Below are positions 17,899 through 26,762 of a DNA stretch of 64,000 nucleotides, in pieces. Made by a program: the position numbers and the translations under genes. The notes under the pieces were generated by a model. The model had not been told where the DNA came from and ran no database searches. It saw only the letters and a program-made list of their open reading frames with translations. The stretch spans positions 4,898,001 to 4,962,000 of the forward strand of contig NZ_VFPL01000001.1 of the NCBI RefSeq assembly GCF_006716645.1, in the 5' to 3' direction. Position 1 is the stretch's first letter. Every line of letters starts with the position of its first letter. The DNA comes from Arcticibacter tournemirensis. Lineage in GTDB: Bacteria; Bacteroidota; Bacteroidia; Sphingobacteriales; Sphingobacteriaceae.

Positions 17899-20835
17899 AT
17901 GTCAAAATTTAAGTTAATCATTGTCTTCATACTAGGGGCAGCAGGTATAAGCAACGCACAGGTAGCTTCTAAAAATTATTTGTGGAAAGAAGCCACATCC
18001 GCCGGCTATACCTATAAGTATGTAAGTAACGACCCTACTAATTCGCGGTTTTATACACTAAAAAACGGACTTACAGTTATACTCAGCCCGACAAACAAAC
18101 AACCGCGCATTCAAACCTATATCGCTGTTAAAGCCGGCAGCAAAACCGATCCTGCAGATCATACCGGACTTGCTCATTATCTTGAGCATATGATGTTTAA
18201 GGGTACCGACAAATATGGTTCTCTAGACTGGAGTAAAGAAAAACCGTTACTCGACAAGATCGACAGTCTTTACGAACAGTATAATTCGACAAAAGACGAG
18301 ACCAGACGTAAGGATATTTATAAAGAGATAGATAAAGTTTCGGGGGACGCAGCGAAGTTTGCCATTGCAAATGAATATGACAAAATGCTGTCCTCTATGG
18401 GGGCACAGGGTACAAACGCCTTTACTTCCTTTGAACAGACCGTCTACACTGAAGACATTCCAACAAGTGCAATCGACAAGTTCCTGACTGTTCAAGCAGA
18501 ACGTTTCCGCTACCCCGCTTTCCGAATTTTTCACACAGAACTGGAAGCGGTATACGAAGAAAAGAACCGCGGACTGGATAATGACTCGAGAAAGGTTTTT
18601 GAAGCTATGTTCGCCGCCTTGTTCCCTAACAACAACTATGGTAAACAAACAACCATCGGGACCATCGAGCATCTTAAAAACCCATCACTAAAGGCAATAA
18701 GAGATTACTATAACACGTATTATGTGCCAAACAATATGGGCGTCATAATGTCTGGAGACTTCAACCCTGACGAAATGGTCAAAAAGATCGATCAGAGCTT
18801 TGCTTACATGCAATCCAAAACGGTGCCTCCATATACTTTTGGTCCTGAAAAACCAATCACCACTCCAATAGCAAAAGAAGTATTTGGACCAACACCGGAA
18901 AGCATCATGATAGGATACCGCTTTCCCGGTGCATCTACCGAAGATGCTCAATTGCTTAACCTGGTTGGCGAAATTCTTACAAATGGCAAGGCCGGACTTT
19001 TTGATTTGAACCTTACCAAGAAGCAGAAAATGTTAAGTGCCGGTGCCTTCTCTTATGTATTGAAGGATTACAGCACGCTGATACTACAAGGCAACCCCAT
19101 CAAGGGACAGTCGCTCGACCAGGTTAAAATGCTGATGCTGGCAGAAATTGAAAAACTAAAAAAAGGCGAGTTTGACAGCGACCTGATCATCTCCATTGTG
19201 AATAATCTCAAGAAGAATGTGCTGGAAGAGAACCAGAACTATAGCTCACGCGCCGGCAATCTGATGGATGCTTTTACGACAGGGATTGACTGGAGCACCC
19301 GTGTAGCTACAGCCGATAAGCTCTCTAAAATAACAAAGAAACAAATAGTCGACTTTGCGAATAAATATCTTGCAGAGAACTATGTAATTGTATACAAGCG
19401 TCAGGGCGAAGATAAAAATATCCTGAAAGTCGAAAAACCTCCTATTACCGCGGTTGAAGTAAACAGAGAATCACAGTCGCCTTTCCTGCAAACAGTTGCT
19501 GCAATCCCGTCCAATGCCATTGTGCCTGTTTGGACTGACTTCAGTAAAGACATTGAAAGGTCAAAGTCGGGAGCATTTGACGTATTGTCTGTCCAGAACA
19601 AAGAAAATAGCATCTTTAAATTGTATTACAGATACGATATGGGAAGCTGGAACAATAAACTTCTCCCGATTGCAGCTGAATACCTTCAATACCTTGGCAC
19701 AGATAAACAAAGCTCTGAAGATATAAGTAAAGAATTCTACAAGCTCGCAGCCTCGTTTAGGATCAACACCTCCAACGACCAAACCACAGTAAGCATTACC
19801 GGGTTACAGGAGAACTTTGACAAAACTGTTAGCCTTTATGAGAACCTGATTGCTAATTGTAAACCGGATACTGCCGCCTTAAACGGATTAAAGCAGAGAC
19901 TAAAGAAATCACGCGAGAATGCAAAGCTGAATAAAGCTGCCATTATGCAAGGATTGGTAAACTATGCGCAATACGGTGCAAATAACCCTTTCAATAATGT
20001 GTTATCCGATGCTGAACTTGATGCTCTTACAGCCGACCAATTGATCGCAGTCCTGAGGAACATCGGGAAATATGAACACACCATTTTATACTATGGGCCA
20101 AAAACCGGACAGCAAATAGCGTCGACATTAAAACCGCTTCACAAGAGTCCCGCCACGTTTATGGAAATCCCGGCACAACAGAGCTTTAAAAAAGTAGATC
20201 AGGACAAGAATCAGGTTCTTTTTGCCGACTACGACATGGTGCAGGCTGAAATCCAATGGGTTCGTAATGCCACTACTTATAACGCTTCTGTAACTCCCAC
20301 CATTGAATTGTTTAACAATTATTTTGGAGGCGGAATGAGCACTATTGTGTTTCAAACGATTAGGGAATCGAAGGCCCTGGCCTATTCAACCTACGCGTTT
20401 TATAACACACCGCAGAAAAAGGACGACCGGTATACCATGATTGCTTACGTTGGGACCCAGGCTGACAAACTCAATGAAGCCATTGGCGGCATGAACGAAC
20501 TGCTTACCAGTATGCCCGAATCAGAGAAGGTGTTTACAGTAGCGAAAGACAACATCCGCAAGTCTCTTGAAACAGAACGTATAACTGACGATGCAATCCT
20601 TTTCAGCTACCTCAATGCGCAGCGCAAAGGACTGGATTATGATATCCGTAAAAACGTTTATGAATCTGCCAACACTCTCGGGTTTGGCGATATCAGAAGC
20701 TTTTTCGACGCGGAGCTTAAGAATAAGCCCTATACTTATTGTATAGTAGCTTCTGAAAAACGCGTCAAAGAAGATGATCTGAAAAAATATGGTGAGCTTA
20801 CCAAGCTTAACCTTCAACAGATCTTTGGATATTAA
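17899..20835 (+). CDS. M16 family zinc metallopeptidase (pitrilysin-type)
   Basis: The protein has 978 residues. A signal peptide is visible (about 1-20, cleavage near SNA-Q), so it is exported. The inverted zinc motif HxxEH appears as HYLEH near residue 93, with the third ligand Glu in AVYEEKNRG about 120 residues later. The layout is two M16 halves: catalytic N-terminal repeats and a C-terminal inactive half with the R/Y pair region (SKALAYSTYAFY near 815). It degrades short peptides, consistent with the OPT transporter upstream. Residues 115-160 hold a lysine-rich insertion common in Bacteroidota members. Confidence 0.92.
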   Translation: MSKFKLIIVFILGAAGISNAQVASKNYLWKEATSAGYTYKYVSNDPTNSRFYTLKNGLTVILSPTNKQPRIQTYIAVKAGSKTDPADHTGLAHYLEHMMFKGTDKYGSLDWSKEKPLLDKIDSLYEQYNSTKDETRRKDIYKEIDKVSGDAAKFAIANEYDKMLSSMGAQGTNAFTSFEQTVYTEDIPTSAIDKFLTVQAERFRYPAFRIFHTELEAVYEEKNRGLDNDSRKVFEAMFAALFPNNNYGKQTTIGTIEHLKNPSLKAIRDYYNTYYVPNNMGVIMSGDFNPDEMVKKIDQSFAYMQSKTVPPYTFGPEKPITTPIAKEVFGPTPESIMIGYRFPGASTEDAQLLNLVGEILTNGKAGLFDLNLTKKQKMLSAGAFSYVLKDYSTLILQGNPIKGQSLDQVKMLMLAEIEKLKKGEFDSDLIISIVNNLKKNVLEENQNYSSRAGNLMDAFTTGIDWSTRVATADKLSKITKKQIVDFANKYLAENYVIVYKRQGEDKNILKVEKPPITAVEVNRESQSPFLQTVAAIPSNAIVPVWTDFSKDIERSKSGAFDVLSVQNKENSIFKLYYRYDMGSWNNKLLPIAAEYLQYLGTDKQSSEDISKEFYKLAASFRINTSNDQTTVSITGLQENFDKTVSLYENLIANCKPDTAALNGLKQRLKKSRENAKLNKAAIMQGLVNYAQYGANNPFNNVLSDAELDALTADQLIAVLRNIGKYEHTILYYGPKTGQQIASTLKPLHKSPATFMEIPAQQSFKKVDQDKNQVLFADYDMVQAEIQWVRNATTYNASVTPTIELFNNYFGGGMSTIVFQTIRESKALAYSTYAFYNTPQKKDDRYTMIAYVGTQADKLNEAIGGMNELLTSMPESEKVFTVAKDNIRKSLETERITDDAILFSYLNAQRKGLDYDIRKNVYESANTLGFGDIRSFFDAELKNKPYTYCIVASEKRVKEDDLKKYGELTKLNLQQIFGY

Positions 20836-20837
20836 AG

Positions 20838-20935
20838 TAGTGGGTTGTAGGTTGTGGGTTGCAGGTTACAGGTTATGCGTTTTAAGTAGTAAGTTATACG
20901 TTGTTAGTTGACTTATAACTTACTACTTATAACTG
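20838..20935. repeat. Heptad repeat array F, left arm
   Basis: About fourteen in-phase 7-bp units. The first ten are TGTAGGT-like. The word then flips to its complement ACTTATA/ACTTACT, and the turning point is a perfect 15-bp inverted repeat (20884-20898 against 20914-20928) with a 15-nt loop. Confidence 0.8.
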
Positions 20936-20957
20936 ATTGCCTCAAAAGATACATATT

Positions 20958-21040
20958 ACTCACGACTTACAACCTACAACCTACAACCTACAACTTACAA
21001 CTTACTACTTAAAACTCACACCCTACAACCTACAGCTCAA
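20958..21040. repeat. Heptad repeat array F, right arm
   Basis: About twelve in-phase 7-bp units of ACCTACA/ACTTACA, the reverse complement of the left-arm word TGTAGGT. Together the two arms occupy most of the 272-bp spacer between the M16 peptidase and the lipoprotein gene. Confidence 0.8.
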
Positions 21041-21107
21041 ATGCATGTTTAAACGCTTGATAATCATCTCGTTTTTTAGTTGATTTGTTCAATAAACTAA
21101 TTATCAC

Positions 21108-21596
21108 ATGAAAAGAATACCAGTTTTATTCCTCGCCGGGCTGCTCATGCTCGCAGCCTGCGATCAGAAGGGAAAAGTACCAAAATCACAATCAGATTTC
21201 GTAATGAGGTTAAAAAGGGCGCAGGACACTGTAACTCTTTTTCAACACCAGAAAGAACTTCAAACGCGTATCATTACCAACATGGGCAAGTACGTGGCCA
21301 ATAACATGAATTTTACTGACTGGGCTTTCAAAGTGGAGGGTGTAAACGGAGAAACCGTGGACCTGAAGGTTCCTGCACCTACTGATACGACCGGTTACAA
21401 CGTGCGGTTTGCAATGCTTGTACCAGAAGGTGATGCTAAACTGCAAGGTCAGGTATCTAAACTAAAAGTTGGAGATCTGATAAAAGCAGATGGTGAACTT
21501 GCAATGAAAACGGCTGATGGAAAAATTTCCATGAATGAATATTTCCAATCAGACTCAGCTAAATTCATCAAAATTATTCCGAAACAGCTAAAATAA
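21108..21596 (+). CDS. Small lipoprotein, unknown function
   Basis: The protein has 162 residues. A short signal sequence ends in a lipobox (MLAAC, Cys19), so the mature protein is lipid-anchored in the envelope. The mature part has a helical region rich in Lys and Gln (35-65), followed by beta-rich sequence with VGDLIKADGELA, which could be an OB-like fold, though that is only an impression. No enzyme motif is visible. It is transcribed alone: array F lies upstream and a strong bidirectional terminator follows directly. Confidence 0.65.
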   Translation: MKRIPVLFLAGLLMLAACDQKGKVPKSQSDFVMRLKRAQDTVTLFQHQKELQTRIITNMGKYVANNMNFTDWAFKVEGVNGETVDLKVPAPTDTTGYNVRFAMLVPEGDAKLQGQVSKLKVGDLIKADGELAMKTADGKISMNEYFQSDSAKFIKIIPKQLK

Positions 21597-21602
21597 CGCT
21601 TA

Positions 21603-21637
21603 TAAAAAAAGCGGCTTTAAAAGCCGCTTTTTTTATA
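21603..21637. terminator. Bidirectional terminator, lipoprotein / csbD
   Basis: A symmetric hairpin: A-run, GCGGCTTT, short loop, AAAGCCGC, T-run. It works for both convergent genes and overlaps the csbD stop codon. Confidence 0.9.
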
Positions 21638-21818
21638 AGCCCCGTAGCCATTCGACTACTTCGTCACGGGTTTTCCCTGTTTTTTGCTGCAAACGACCAT
21701 AAAGCTCATCTTCCCGGCCTTCTTCATACGTCAAATCATCATCGGTAAGATCACCATATGCTTGCTTAACTTTACCTTTGAGCTCGTTCCAGCTTCCTTT
21801 TAATTCCAGCTTGTCCAT
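21633..21818 (-). CDS. CsbD family stress protein
   Basis: The protein has 61 residues. The sequence is charged and helical, without Cys. The core [26 protein letters not shown] and the [11 protein letters not shown] tail match the CsbD family, small soluble proteins induced in general stress responses (sigma-B controlled in Bacillus). The biochemical role is unknown. It is transcribed alone and converges on the lipoprotein gene, sharing a terminator with it. Confidence 0.88.
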   Translation of the reverse strand: MDKLELKGSWNELKGKVKQAYGDLTDDDLTYEEGREDELYGRLQQKTGKTRDEVVEWLRGL

Positions 21819-21926
21819 AGTAGATTTTTTTGTTTAGTTATAAGAATATAACACTACCCGAACTATTTTGTTTAGAATTCAGACAGTATCACTACTTGTC
21901 AACTTGAGGTATTACAGACCAGCAGC

Positions 21927-23846
21927 TTAGATCTTACTAAGAGCCCCTTCTCTAATTTCCTCTACTACTCCTGGGTCAAGGAGCGTACTCGTATCACCAA
22001 GATTGGAAGTATCACCCTCTGCAATCTTCCTTAAGATTCGCCGCATAATCTTTCCGGAGCGTGTTTTAGGCAGACCAGACACAAACTGAATCTTGTCGGG
22101 TTTAGCAATAGCGCCGATCAGGCGTGTTACCGTTTTCAGTATATCTTTCTGAACGAGGTCGACCTCATTATGTAGAGAAGAACCTAAAATCACGTAAGCG
22201 TAGATACCCTGCCCTTTAATTGAATGAGGATACCCTACAACAGCACTTTCTACCACGTCAGCATGCATATTAATTGCATTCTCCACTTCTGCTGTGCCTA
22301 TGCGGTGTCCCGAAACATTCAATACATCATCCACCCTGCCGGTGATGCGGTAATACCCGTCTTCATCACGAAGGCAGCCATCGCCTGTAAAGTACATGTC
22401 TTGATAGGCAGAAAAGTAGGTCTGCCGGCAACGCTCATGGTCGCCATAAGTTGTTCGTAACATCCCCGGCCATGGGAATTTGACGCATAAATTCCCGCTC
22501 ACGCCGTTGCCCTCTATCTCATTTCCGTTCTCGTCAACCAAACAAGGTTGAATGCCCGGCAAGGGCAAGGTAGCATACCCCGGTTTGGTAGGGGTTATCC
22601 CTGCAATCGGAGAGATCATCAATCCACCTGTTTCCGTTTGCCACCAGGTATCGGCAATAGGGCATTTCCCCTTACCGATCTTATCATGAAACCAGTGCCA
22701 TGCTTCCTCATTTATAGGCTCTCCTACCGAACCTAACTTTTTAAGTGAACTTAGGTCTTTTCCTTGTATCGGCTCGTCGCCAAAACTCATTAACGATCGG
22801 ATAGCAGTAGGTGCGGTATACAGTATATTGACATTAAACTTATCTATGATTTGCCAGAAACGATCGGGTCCCGGCCAGGTTGGCACACCTTCGAACATAA
22901 GAGTCGTGGCGCCCTGTGAAAGAGGACCATATACGATATAACTATGCCCTGTTATCCATCCAATATCAGCAGTACAGAAGTAAACCTCACCCGGCTCGTA
23001 TTGAAATACATTAGCAAAAGTATACCCTGTATAAACCATATATCCCCCGCAGGTATGTACCACTCCTTTTGGTTTTCCGGTAGAGCCCGAAGTGTACAAA
23101 ACGAATAATACATCCTCTGCATCCATTTCTTCCGCCGGACATTCCGGGTTCCCCTGCGTTTCCACCTTCTTAATCTCGTCTTCCCACCATACATCACGGC
23201 CTTTAATCATCGACACCGGAGTACGGCTCCGGGTTAATACAATTACTCTGTTGACACTCCTGCATTGCACCAGAGCATCATCGATGACCTCTTTTAAGGG
23301 AATATCCTTTACTCCGCGAAAGCCTCCGTCGGCAGTTATCACAACAGAGCATTGCGCATCATTAATCCGGTCGGCAATTGATTGAGCAGAAAATCCCCCA
23401 AAAATAACAGAGTGTATGGCGCCGATACGGGCGCAGGCCAGCACCGCAATCGCCAGCTCTGGCACCATCGGCAAATACAGGCAAACCCTGTCGCCCTTTT
23501 TTACCCCATTGTTCTTGAGTACATTCGCAAACTGGCATACCTTATCGTGAAGCTGAGTATACGTAAGAACGCGATGTGCTTCTTCTGGATCATTAGATTC
23601 CCATATAATAGCAGGTGTATCACCGTTCTTTTCAAGATGGCGGTCGAGGCAATTTTCTGTAATATTAAGTTTCGCCCCCTCAAACCATTTCACATCAGGA
23701 TCGCTGAAATTCCATCGAAGCACAGTATCCCACTTTTTTCGCCAGTAAAAGCTGTCAGCGATCTCAGCCCAAAACTTTTCGGGTTCTGCTACACTGTAAT
23801 CATACACTTCCCTGTAGTTTTCAAATGAAGAAATCTTTAAATTCAT
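21927..23846 (-). CDS. acs: Acetate-CoA ligase (acetyl-CoA synthetase)
   Basis: The protein has 639 residues, usual length. It activates acetate to acetyl-CoA through acetyl-AMP. Motifs in order: the N-terminal ACS domain (FSSFENYREVYD to FWAEIADSFYWRKKW), the P-loop YTSGSTGKPKGVVHT, the adenylate motif DTWWQTETGG, the hinge and YFTGDGCLRDEDGYYRITGRVDD, and the C-terminal KTRSGKIMRR, whose Lys is the catalytic and acetylation-controlled residue. The upstream gene pair (transporter and small membrane protein, same direction) suggests a carboxylate uptake and use unit, though a 185-bp repeat-filled spacer separates them. Confidence 0.97.
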   Translation of the reverse strand: MNLKISSFENYREVYDYSVAEPEKFWAEIADSFYWRKKWDTVLRWNFSDPDVKWFEGAKLNITENCLDRHLEKNGDTPAIIWESNDPEEAHRVLTYTQLHDKVCQFANVLKNNGVKKGDRVCLYLPMVPELAIAVLACARIGAIHSVIFGGFSAQSIADRINDAQCSVVITADGGFRGVKDIPLKEVIDDALVQCRSVNRVIVLTRSRTPVSMIKGRDVWWEDEIKKVETQGNPECPAEEMDAEDVLFVLYTSGSTGKPKGVVHTCGGYMVYTGYTFANVFQYEPGEVYFCTADIGWITGHSYIVYGPLSQGATTLMFEGVPTWPGPDRFWQIIDKFNVNILYTAPTAIRSLMSFGDEPIQGKDLSSLKKLGSVGEPINEEAWHWFHDKIGKGKCPIADTWWQTETGGLMISPIAGITPTKPGYATLPLPGIQPCLVDENGNEIEGNGVSGNLCVKFPWPGMLRTTYGDHERCRQTYFSAYQDMYFTGDGCLRDEDGYYRITGRVDDVLNVSGHRIGTAEVENAINMHADVVESAVVGYPHSIKGQGIYAYVILGSSLHNEVDLVQKDILKTVTRLIGAIAKPDKIQFVSGLPKTRSGKIMRRILRKIAEGDTSNLGDTSTLLDPGVVEEIREGALSKI

Positions 23847-23871
23847 AGTATATATATCAGTAATTGTTGTA

Positions 23872-24048
23872 TTTATGAGCTATAGCCATTGTCAATTGGC
23901 AAACTAGCTTTTCATTTCATGAGCTATCAGGATTCATCCATCAGCTCTCAGTTTCTCCCTTTAAGCTTCAGCTCTTTTAATCTCCCTTGTCAACTGGCCA
24001 TTGTCAACTGTCCATTGTCAACTGTCAACTGTCAATTGTCAACCGCCC
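23872..24048. repeat. Heptad repeat array G (upstream of acs)
   Basis: About 25 in-phase 7-bp units. The distal part decays (gctatag, gagctat, cagctct), while the proximal part is nearly regular: CAACTGT, CCATTGT, CAATTGT. The array runs into the last codons and stop of the small membrane protein gene at 24032. Confidence 0.8.
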
Positions 24049-24259
24049 CGTACTCCCCTTTCCAGGCATAATAGCCAAACAGGATGAAGCCAACGATGAT
24101 GGGAATAAAAATAACGATTATAACGCTCCAGAAAACGTAATCTTCTGGCGTGGCCACGCCAGAGCTTAAAACCGCCAAAGCCTTATACGAAAGAAAGACT
24201 GCAAGCAAGACACCACCGCAAACCCATATTATTCCAAGATATTTTTTCAACGTATTCAT
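24032..24259 (-). CDS. Small two-helix membrane protein coupled to the MFS transporter
   Basis: The protein has 75 residues, with two membrane helices (about 8-30 and 43-66) and a short charged tail. I do not recognise a named family with certainty; it resembles small Bacteroidota membrane proteins found next to MHS-type transporters. Its ATG overlaps the stop of the upstream transporter gene by 4 nt (ATGA), so the two are translationally coupled. That suggests an accessory subunit or stabiliser. The last residues and stop codon lie inside heptad array G. Confidence 0.65.
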   Translation of the reverse strand: MNTLKKYLGIIWVCGGVLLAVFLSYKALAVLSSGVATPEDYVFWSVIIVIFIPIIVGFILFGYYAWKGEYGAVDN

Positions 24260-25791
24260 TCGGCAGCATTTAAAGTATAATCAGTTCTTTTGTTAATATA
24301 AATCAGGCCTATTACAAAGCACACGGCAGCAACCCCGATAGGATACCATAAACCATCGAAAGGCGTTGCACCTGGCAGCGAGGTAAGGCTGATAGCGATA
24401 AAAGGAGTTAATCCTCCAAAAACACCGTTTCCGATATGATAAGGAAGTGACATAGAGGTATACCTTATATTAGTTGGGAACAACTCGACCAGGAAAGCAG
24501 CTATCGGCCCATAAACCATCGTGACAAAAAGTACCTGAATGGTAATGAGCAGCACCAGTATCCAGAAAGAGCTCATGGGAAGCACCACTTCCTTCCGGTG
24601 GTCCGAAGAAACTTCGTGACCCGTAGCATTCTGGACACTGGTAGCTACCTCGTTTAATACCGTTCCATCACTATACATATTGGACGCAGTTTTAACTATC
24701 ACCGTCTCCCCTCCTTCTCCCTTTTGAGTTTCGGTATTAAACGCCTTAGCCGCCGGTAACTCTGTTTTCAAACTGAGATCAGATAGAGAATACATCTGCT
24801 TATATATTGGCCGGTAAAGAACGATGCCTAATAACATTCCTGCAAGCATAATGTTCTTCCGCCCTATCCGATCAGACCAGCCACCAAAAACAATGAAGAA
24901 GGGAGTGGCTATAAGAAGTCCTAAAGCGATAATATAGTTTGATTGTACGAACTCAATGTTCATTGTTTTCTGAATGAAGGAAAGCGCGTAGAATTGGCCC
25001 GTATACCAGATAACGCCCTGACCTGCTGTTGCACCAAACAGGGCAAGCAAAACCATTTTAAGATTTTTCTTCTTTCCAAAGGATTCCTTCAATGGGTTCT
25101 TCACCACCTTGCCTTCAGCCTTGATCTTTTTGAATAAAGGCGATTCATGCATCTTCATTCGAATAACGATAGACACCACTACCAGCACCGCTGAAAGGAG
25201 GAATGGGATACGCCATCCCCACTGATTAAAGGACGTAATGTCGACAGCATAGCGGGTGAGAAGAATAACTCCCAGCGATAAAAATAAGCCTAATGTTGCT
25301 GTTGTTTGAATAAAGCTGGTATAAAAGCCTCTCCGGCTAGCAGGCGCATGTTCTGCCACATAAGTAGCAGCTCCTCCATATTCACCACCAAGTGCCAGAC
25401 CCTGTACGAGGCGAAGGAGAAGTACCAGTATAGGGGCAGCATAGCCAATCACATCGAAACCCGGTATCAAACCGATAGCGAAAGTAGAGCCACCCATCAG
25501 CACGAGAGTTAGCAAAAAAGTATATTTTCTGCCTACCAAATCGCCTAAGCGTCCAAAAACCAGCGCTCCGAACGGGCGAACAATAAAGCCTGCCGCAAAC
25601 GTAGCAAGTGTAGAAAGGAAAGCTGCAGTGGGATTACCATGCGGAAAAAACTGATAGGAAAGAATAGTGGCCAGACTTCCAAAAATATAGAAATCATACC
25701 ACTCAATAAGGGTCCCAACCGACGAAGCGCCTATCACACTCCATAAGTTGTTTTTTCCTGCTGCCCCATCAGGATTGTCAACGTTCTGCAT
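24256..25791 (-). CDS. MFS transporter, metabolite:H+ symporter (MHS) type
   Basis: The protein has 511 residues and about twelve membrane segments. The N-terminal SSVGTLIEWYDFYIFGSLA, FGRLGDLVGRKYTF and LRLVQGLALGGEYGGAATYVAEH are signatures of the MHS branch (ProP, KgtP, ShiA-like). GGWSDRIGRKN repeats the MFS loop in the second half. An 80-residue polar insert (about 325-410, rich in Thr, Ser and Glu) splits the second half, longer than in typical members. The substrate is a small organic acid or zwitterion. Proximity to acs hints at a carboxylate, but that is inference only. Confidence 0.85.
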   Translation of the reverse strand: MQNVDNPDGAAGKNNLWSVIGASSVGTLIEWYDFYIFGSLATILSYQFFPHGNPTAAFLSTLATFAAGFIVRPFGALVFGRLGDLVGRKYTFLLTLVLMGGSTFAIGLIPGFDVIGYAAPILVLLLRLVQGLALGGEYGGAATYVAEHAPASRRGFYTSFIQTTATLGLFLSLGVILLTRYAVDITSFNQWGWRIPFLLSAVLVVVSIVIRMKMHESPLFKKIKAEGKVVKNPLKESFGKKKNLKMVLLALFGATAGQGVIWYTGQFYALSFIQKTMNIEFVQSNYIIALGLLIATPFFIVFGGWSDRIGRKNIMLAGMLLGIVLYRPIYKQMYSLSDLSLKTELPAAKAFNTETQKGEGGETVIVKTASNMYSDGTVLNEVATSVQNATGHEVSSDHRKEVVLPMSSFWILVLLITIQVLFVTMVYGPIAAFLVELFPTNIRYTSMSLPYHIGNGVFGGLTPFIAISLTSLPGATPFDGLWYPIGVAAVCFVIGLIYINKRTDYTLNAAE

Positions 25792-25939
25792 ATTTTAATT
25801 GATTAGCTGTAAATGCCGCCTTTAAATTAAAAATATTTCTTCAATGAACAGAAAAAAACAAAAATAATCCGTGCTTTAGCAGAATTTGGAGATAAGAACC
25901 ACGCCAACAATTTTCATTCAATAAATTAATTACAAACCC

Positions 25940-25970
25940 TTGTGGTTTTAATTTTTTCTTCTGATATTTG
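25940..25970 (+). promoter_or_regulatory. Promoter of the rpmB-rpmG operon
   Basis: TTG at 25940-25942 and GATATTTG at 25963-25970 are separated by 20 bp, close to the Bacteroidota sigma consensus TTG-N19/20-TAnnTTTG (one mismatch in the -7). It lies about 48 bp before the rpmB start. Confidence 0.6.
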
Positions 25971-26018
25971 CAAACTCTTTAAGAGACTGATTTTTACAAA
26001 AAGATACACAACATAGTC

Positions 26019-26252
26019 ATGTCGAGAATTTGTGATTTAACAGGAAAAATGCCGATGAATGGCCATAACGTTTCTAACTCAAACGTAAAGACCAAGCGCA
26101 AGTTTTATCCTAACCTGCAAGTAAAGAAGTTTTACATCCCTGAAGAAGGCCGGTGGATTACGCTGAAAGTTTCAACATCAGCTATCAAAACCATTAATAA
26201 AAACGGTATCAGCGCTGTAATTAATAAGTTCCTTAAAAAAGGATACATTTAA
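26019..26252 (+). CDS. rpmB: 50S ribosomal protein L28
   Basis: The protein has 77 residues. The N-terminal CDLTGKMPMNGHNVSNSNVKTKRKF segment is diagnostic for bL28. Only one Cys is present, so this is the zinc-free type. It is the first gene of a small operon with rpmG and the DUF4295 gene, spaced by 23 and 31 nt, as in many Bacteroidota. A good promoter lies just upstream. Confidence 0.97.
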   Translation: MSRICDLTGKMPMNGHNVSNSNVKTKRKFYPNLQVKKFYIPEEGRWITLKVSTSAIKTINKNGISAVINKFLKKGYI

Positions 26253-26275
26253 TTAACGAATAAAAAAAACAGAAA

Positions 26276-26458
26276 ATGGCTAAGAAAGGTAACAGAGTTC
26301 AGGTAATTTTAGAATGTACTGAGCACAAAGGAACCGGAGTACCTGGGATGTCCCGTTATATCACTAACAAAAATAAAAAGAACACTACTGAGCGTTTGGA
26401 ACTTAAAAAGTACAATCCATTCCTTAAGAAAGTAACTGTTCATAAAGAAATTAAATAA
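26276..26458 (+). CDS. rpmG: 50S ribosomal protein L33
   Basis: The protein has 60 residues, basic. It has the bL33 pattern VILECTEH, then [23 protein letters not shown], ending in KEIK. The paired CxxC motifs of the zinc-binding form are missing, so it is the zinc-independent type, matching the L28 next to it. It is second in the rpmB-rpmG-DUF4295 operon. Confidence 0.97.
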   Translation: MAKKGNRVQVILECTEHKGTGVPGMSRYITNKNKKNTTERLELKKYNPFLKKVTVHKEIK

Positions 26459-26489
26459 TTAAGGTCTATACCTTTTAAAATATAAAGAG

Positions 26490-26657
26490 ATGGCAAAGAA
26501 AGTAGTTGCAACCCTTAAGACCGGTAAAGGTAAAGAGTACTCAAAAGTGATAACTATGGTTAAATCTGCAAAAACCGGCGCTTACACTTTTAAAGAAATT
26601 ATTGCACATAACGACCACGTTAAAGACGCTATTACTGAAGCAAAGAACGCACAGTAA
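26490..26657 (+). CDS. DUF4295 family small basic protein
   Basis: The protein has 55 residues, starting MAKKVVATLKTGKGKEYSKV. It is Lys-rich and lacks a signal peptide. DUF4295 proteins are confined to Bacteroidota and stand between rpmG and ftsY, exactly as here. The size, charge and constant place behind two ribosomal protein genes make a ribosome-associated role likely, but I know of no firm function for it. A terminator follows 20 bp after the stop. Confidence 0.88.
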   Translation: MAKKVVATLKTGKGKEYSKVITMVKSAKTGAYTFKEIIAHNDHVKDAITEAKNAQ

Positions 26658-26676
26658 TTATATTGCTTTAAAAATA

Positions 26677-26717
26677 CCAAAGAGCCGTCCCGATTCACAT
26701 CAGGAGGGCTTTTTTTG
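26677..26717 (+). terminator. Terminator after DUF4295
   Basis: An imperfect stem (AGCCgTCC with GGAgGGCT) around an 11-14-nt loop is followed by seven T. It separates the ribosomal operon from ftsY. Confidence 0.75.
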
Positions 26718-26762
26718 TATGAACAGCTAATTACTCTATCTTCGTTTACAAAGCACAATCAA

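Noticed and set aside
20838-21040. CRISPR array
   Set aside because: Units are 7 bp, contiguous and degenerate, without spacers of 30-40 bp and without cas genes. The same holds for the other heptad arrays.
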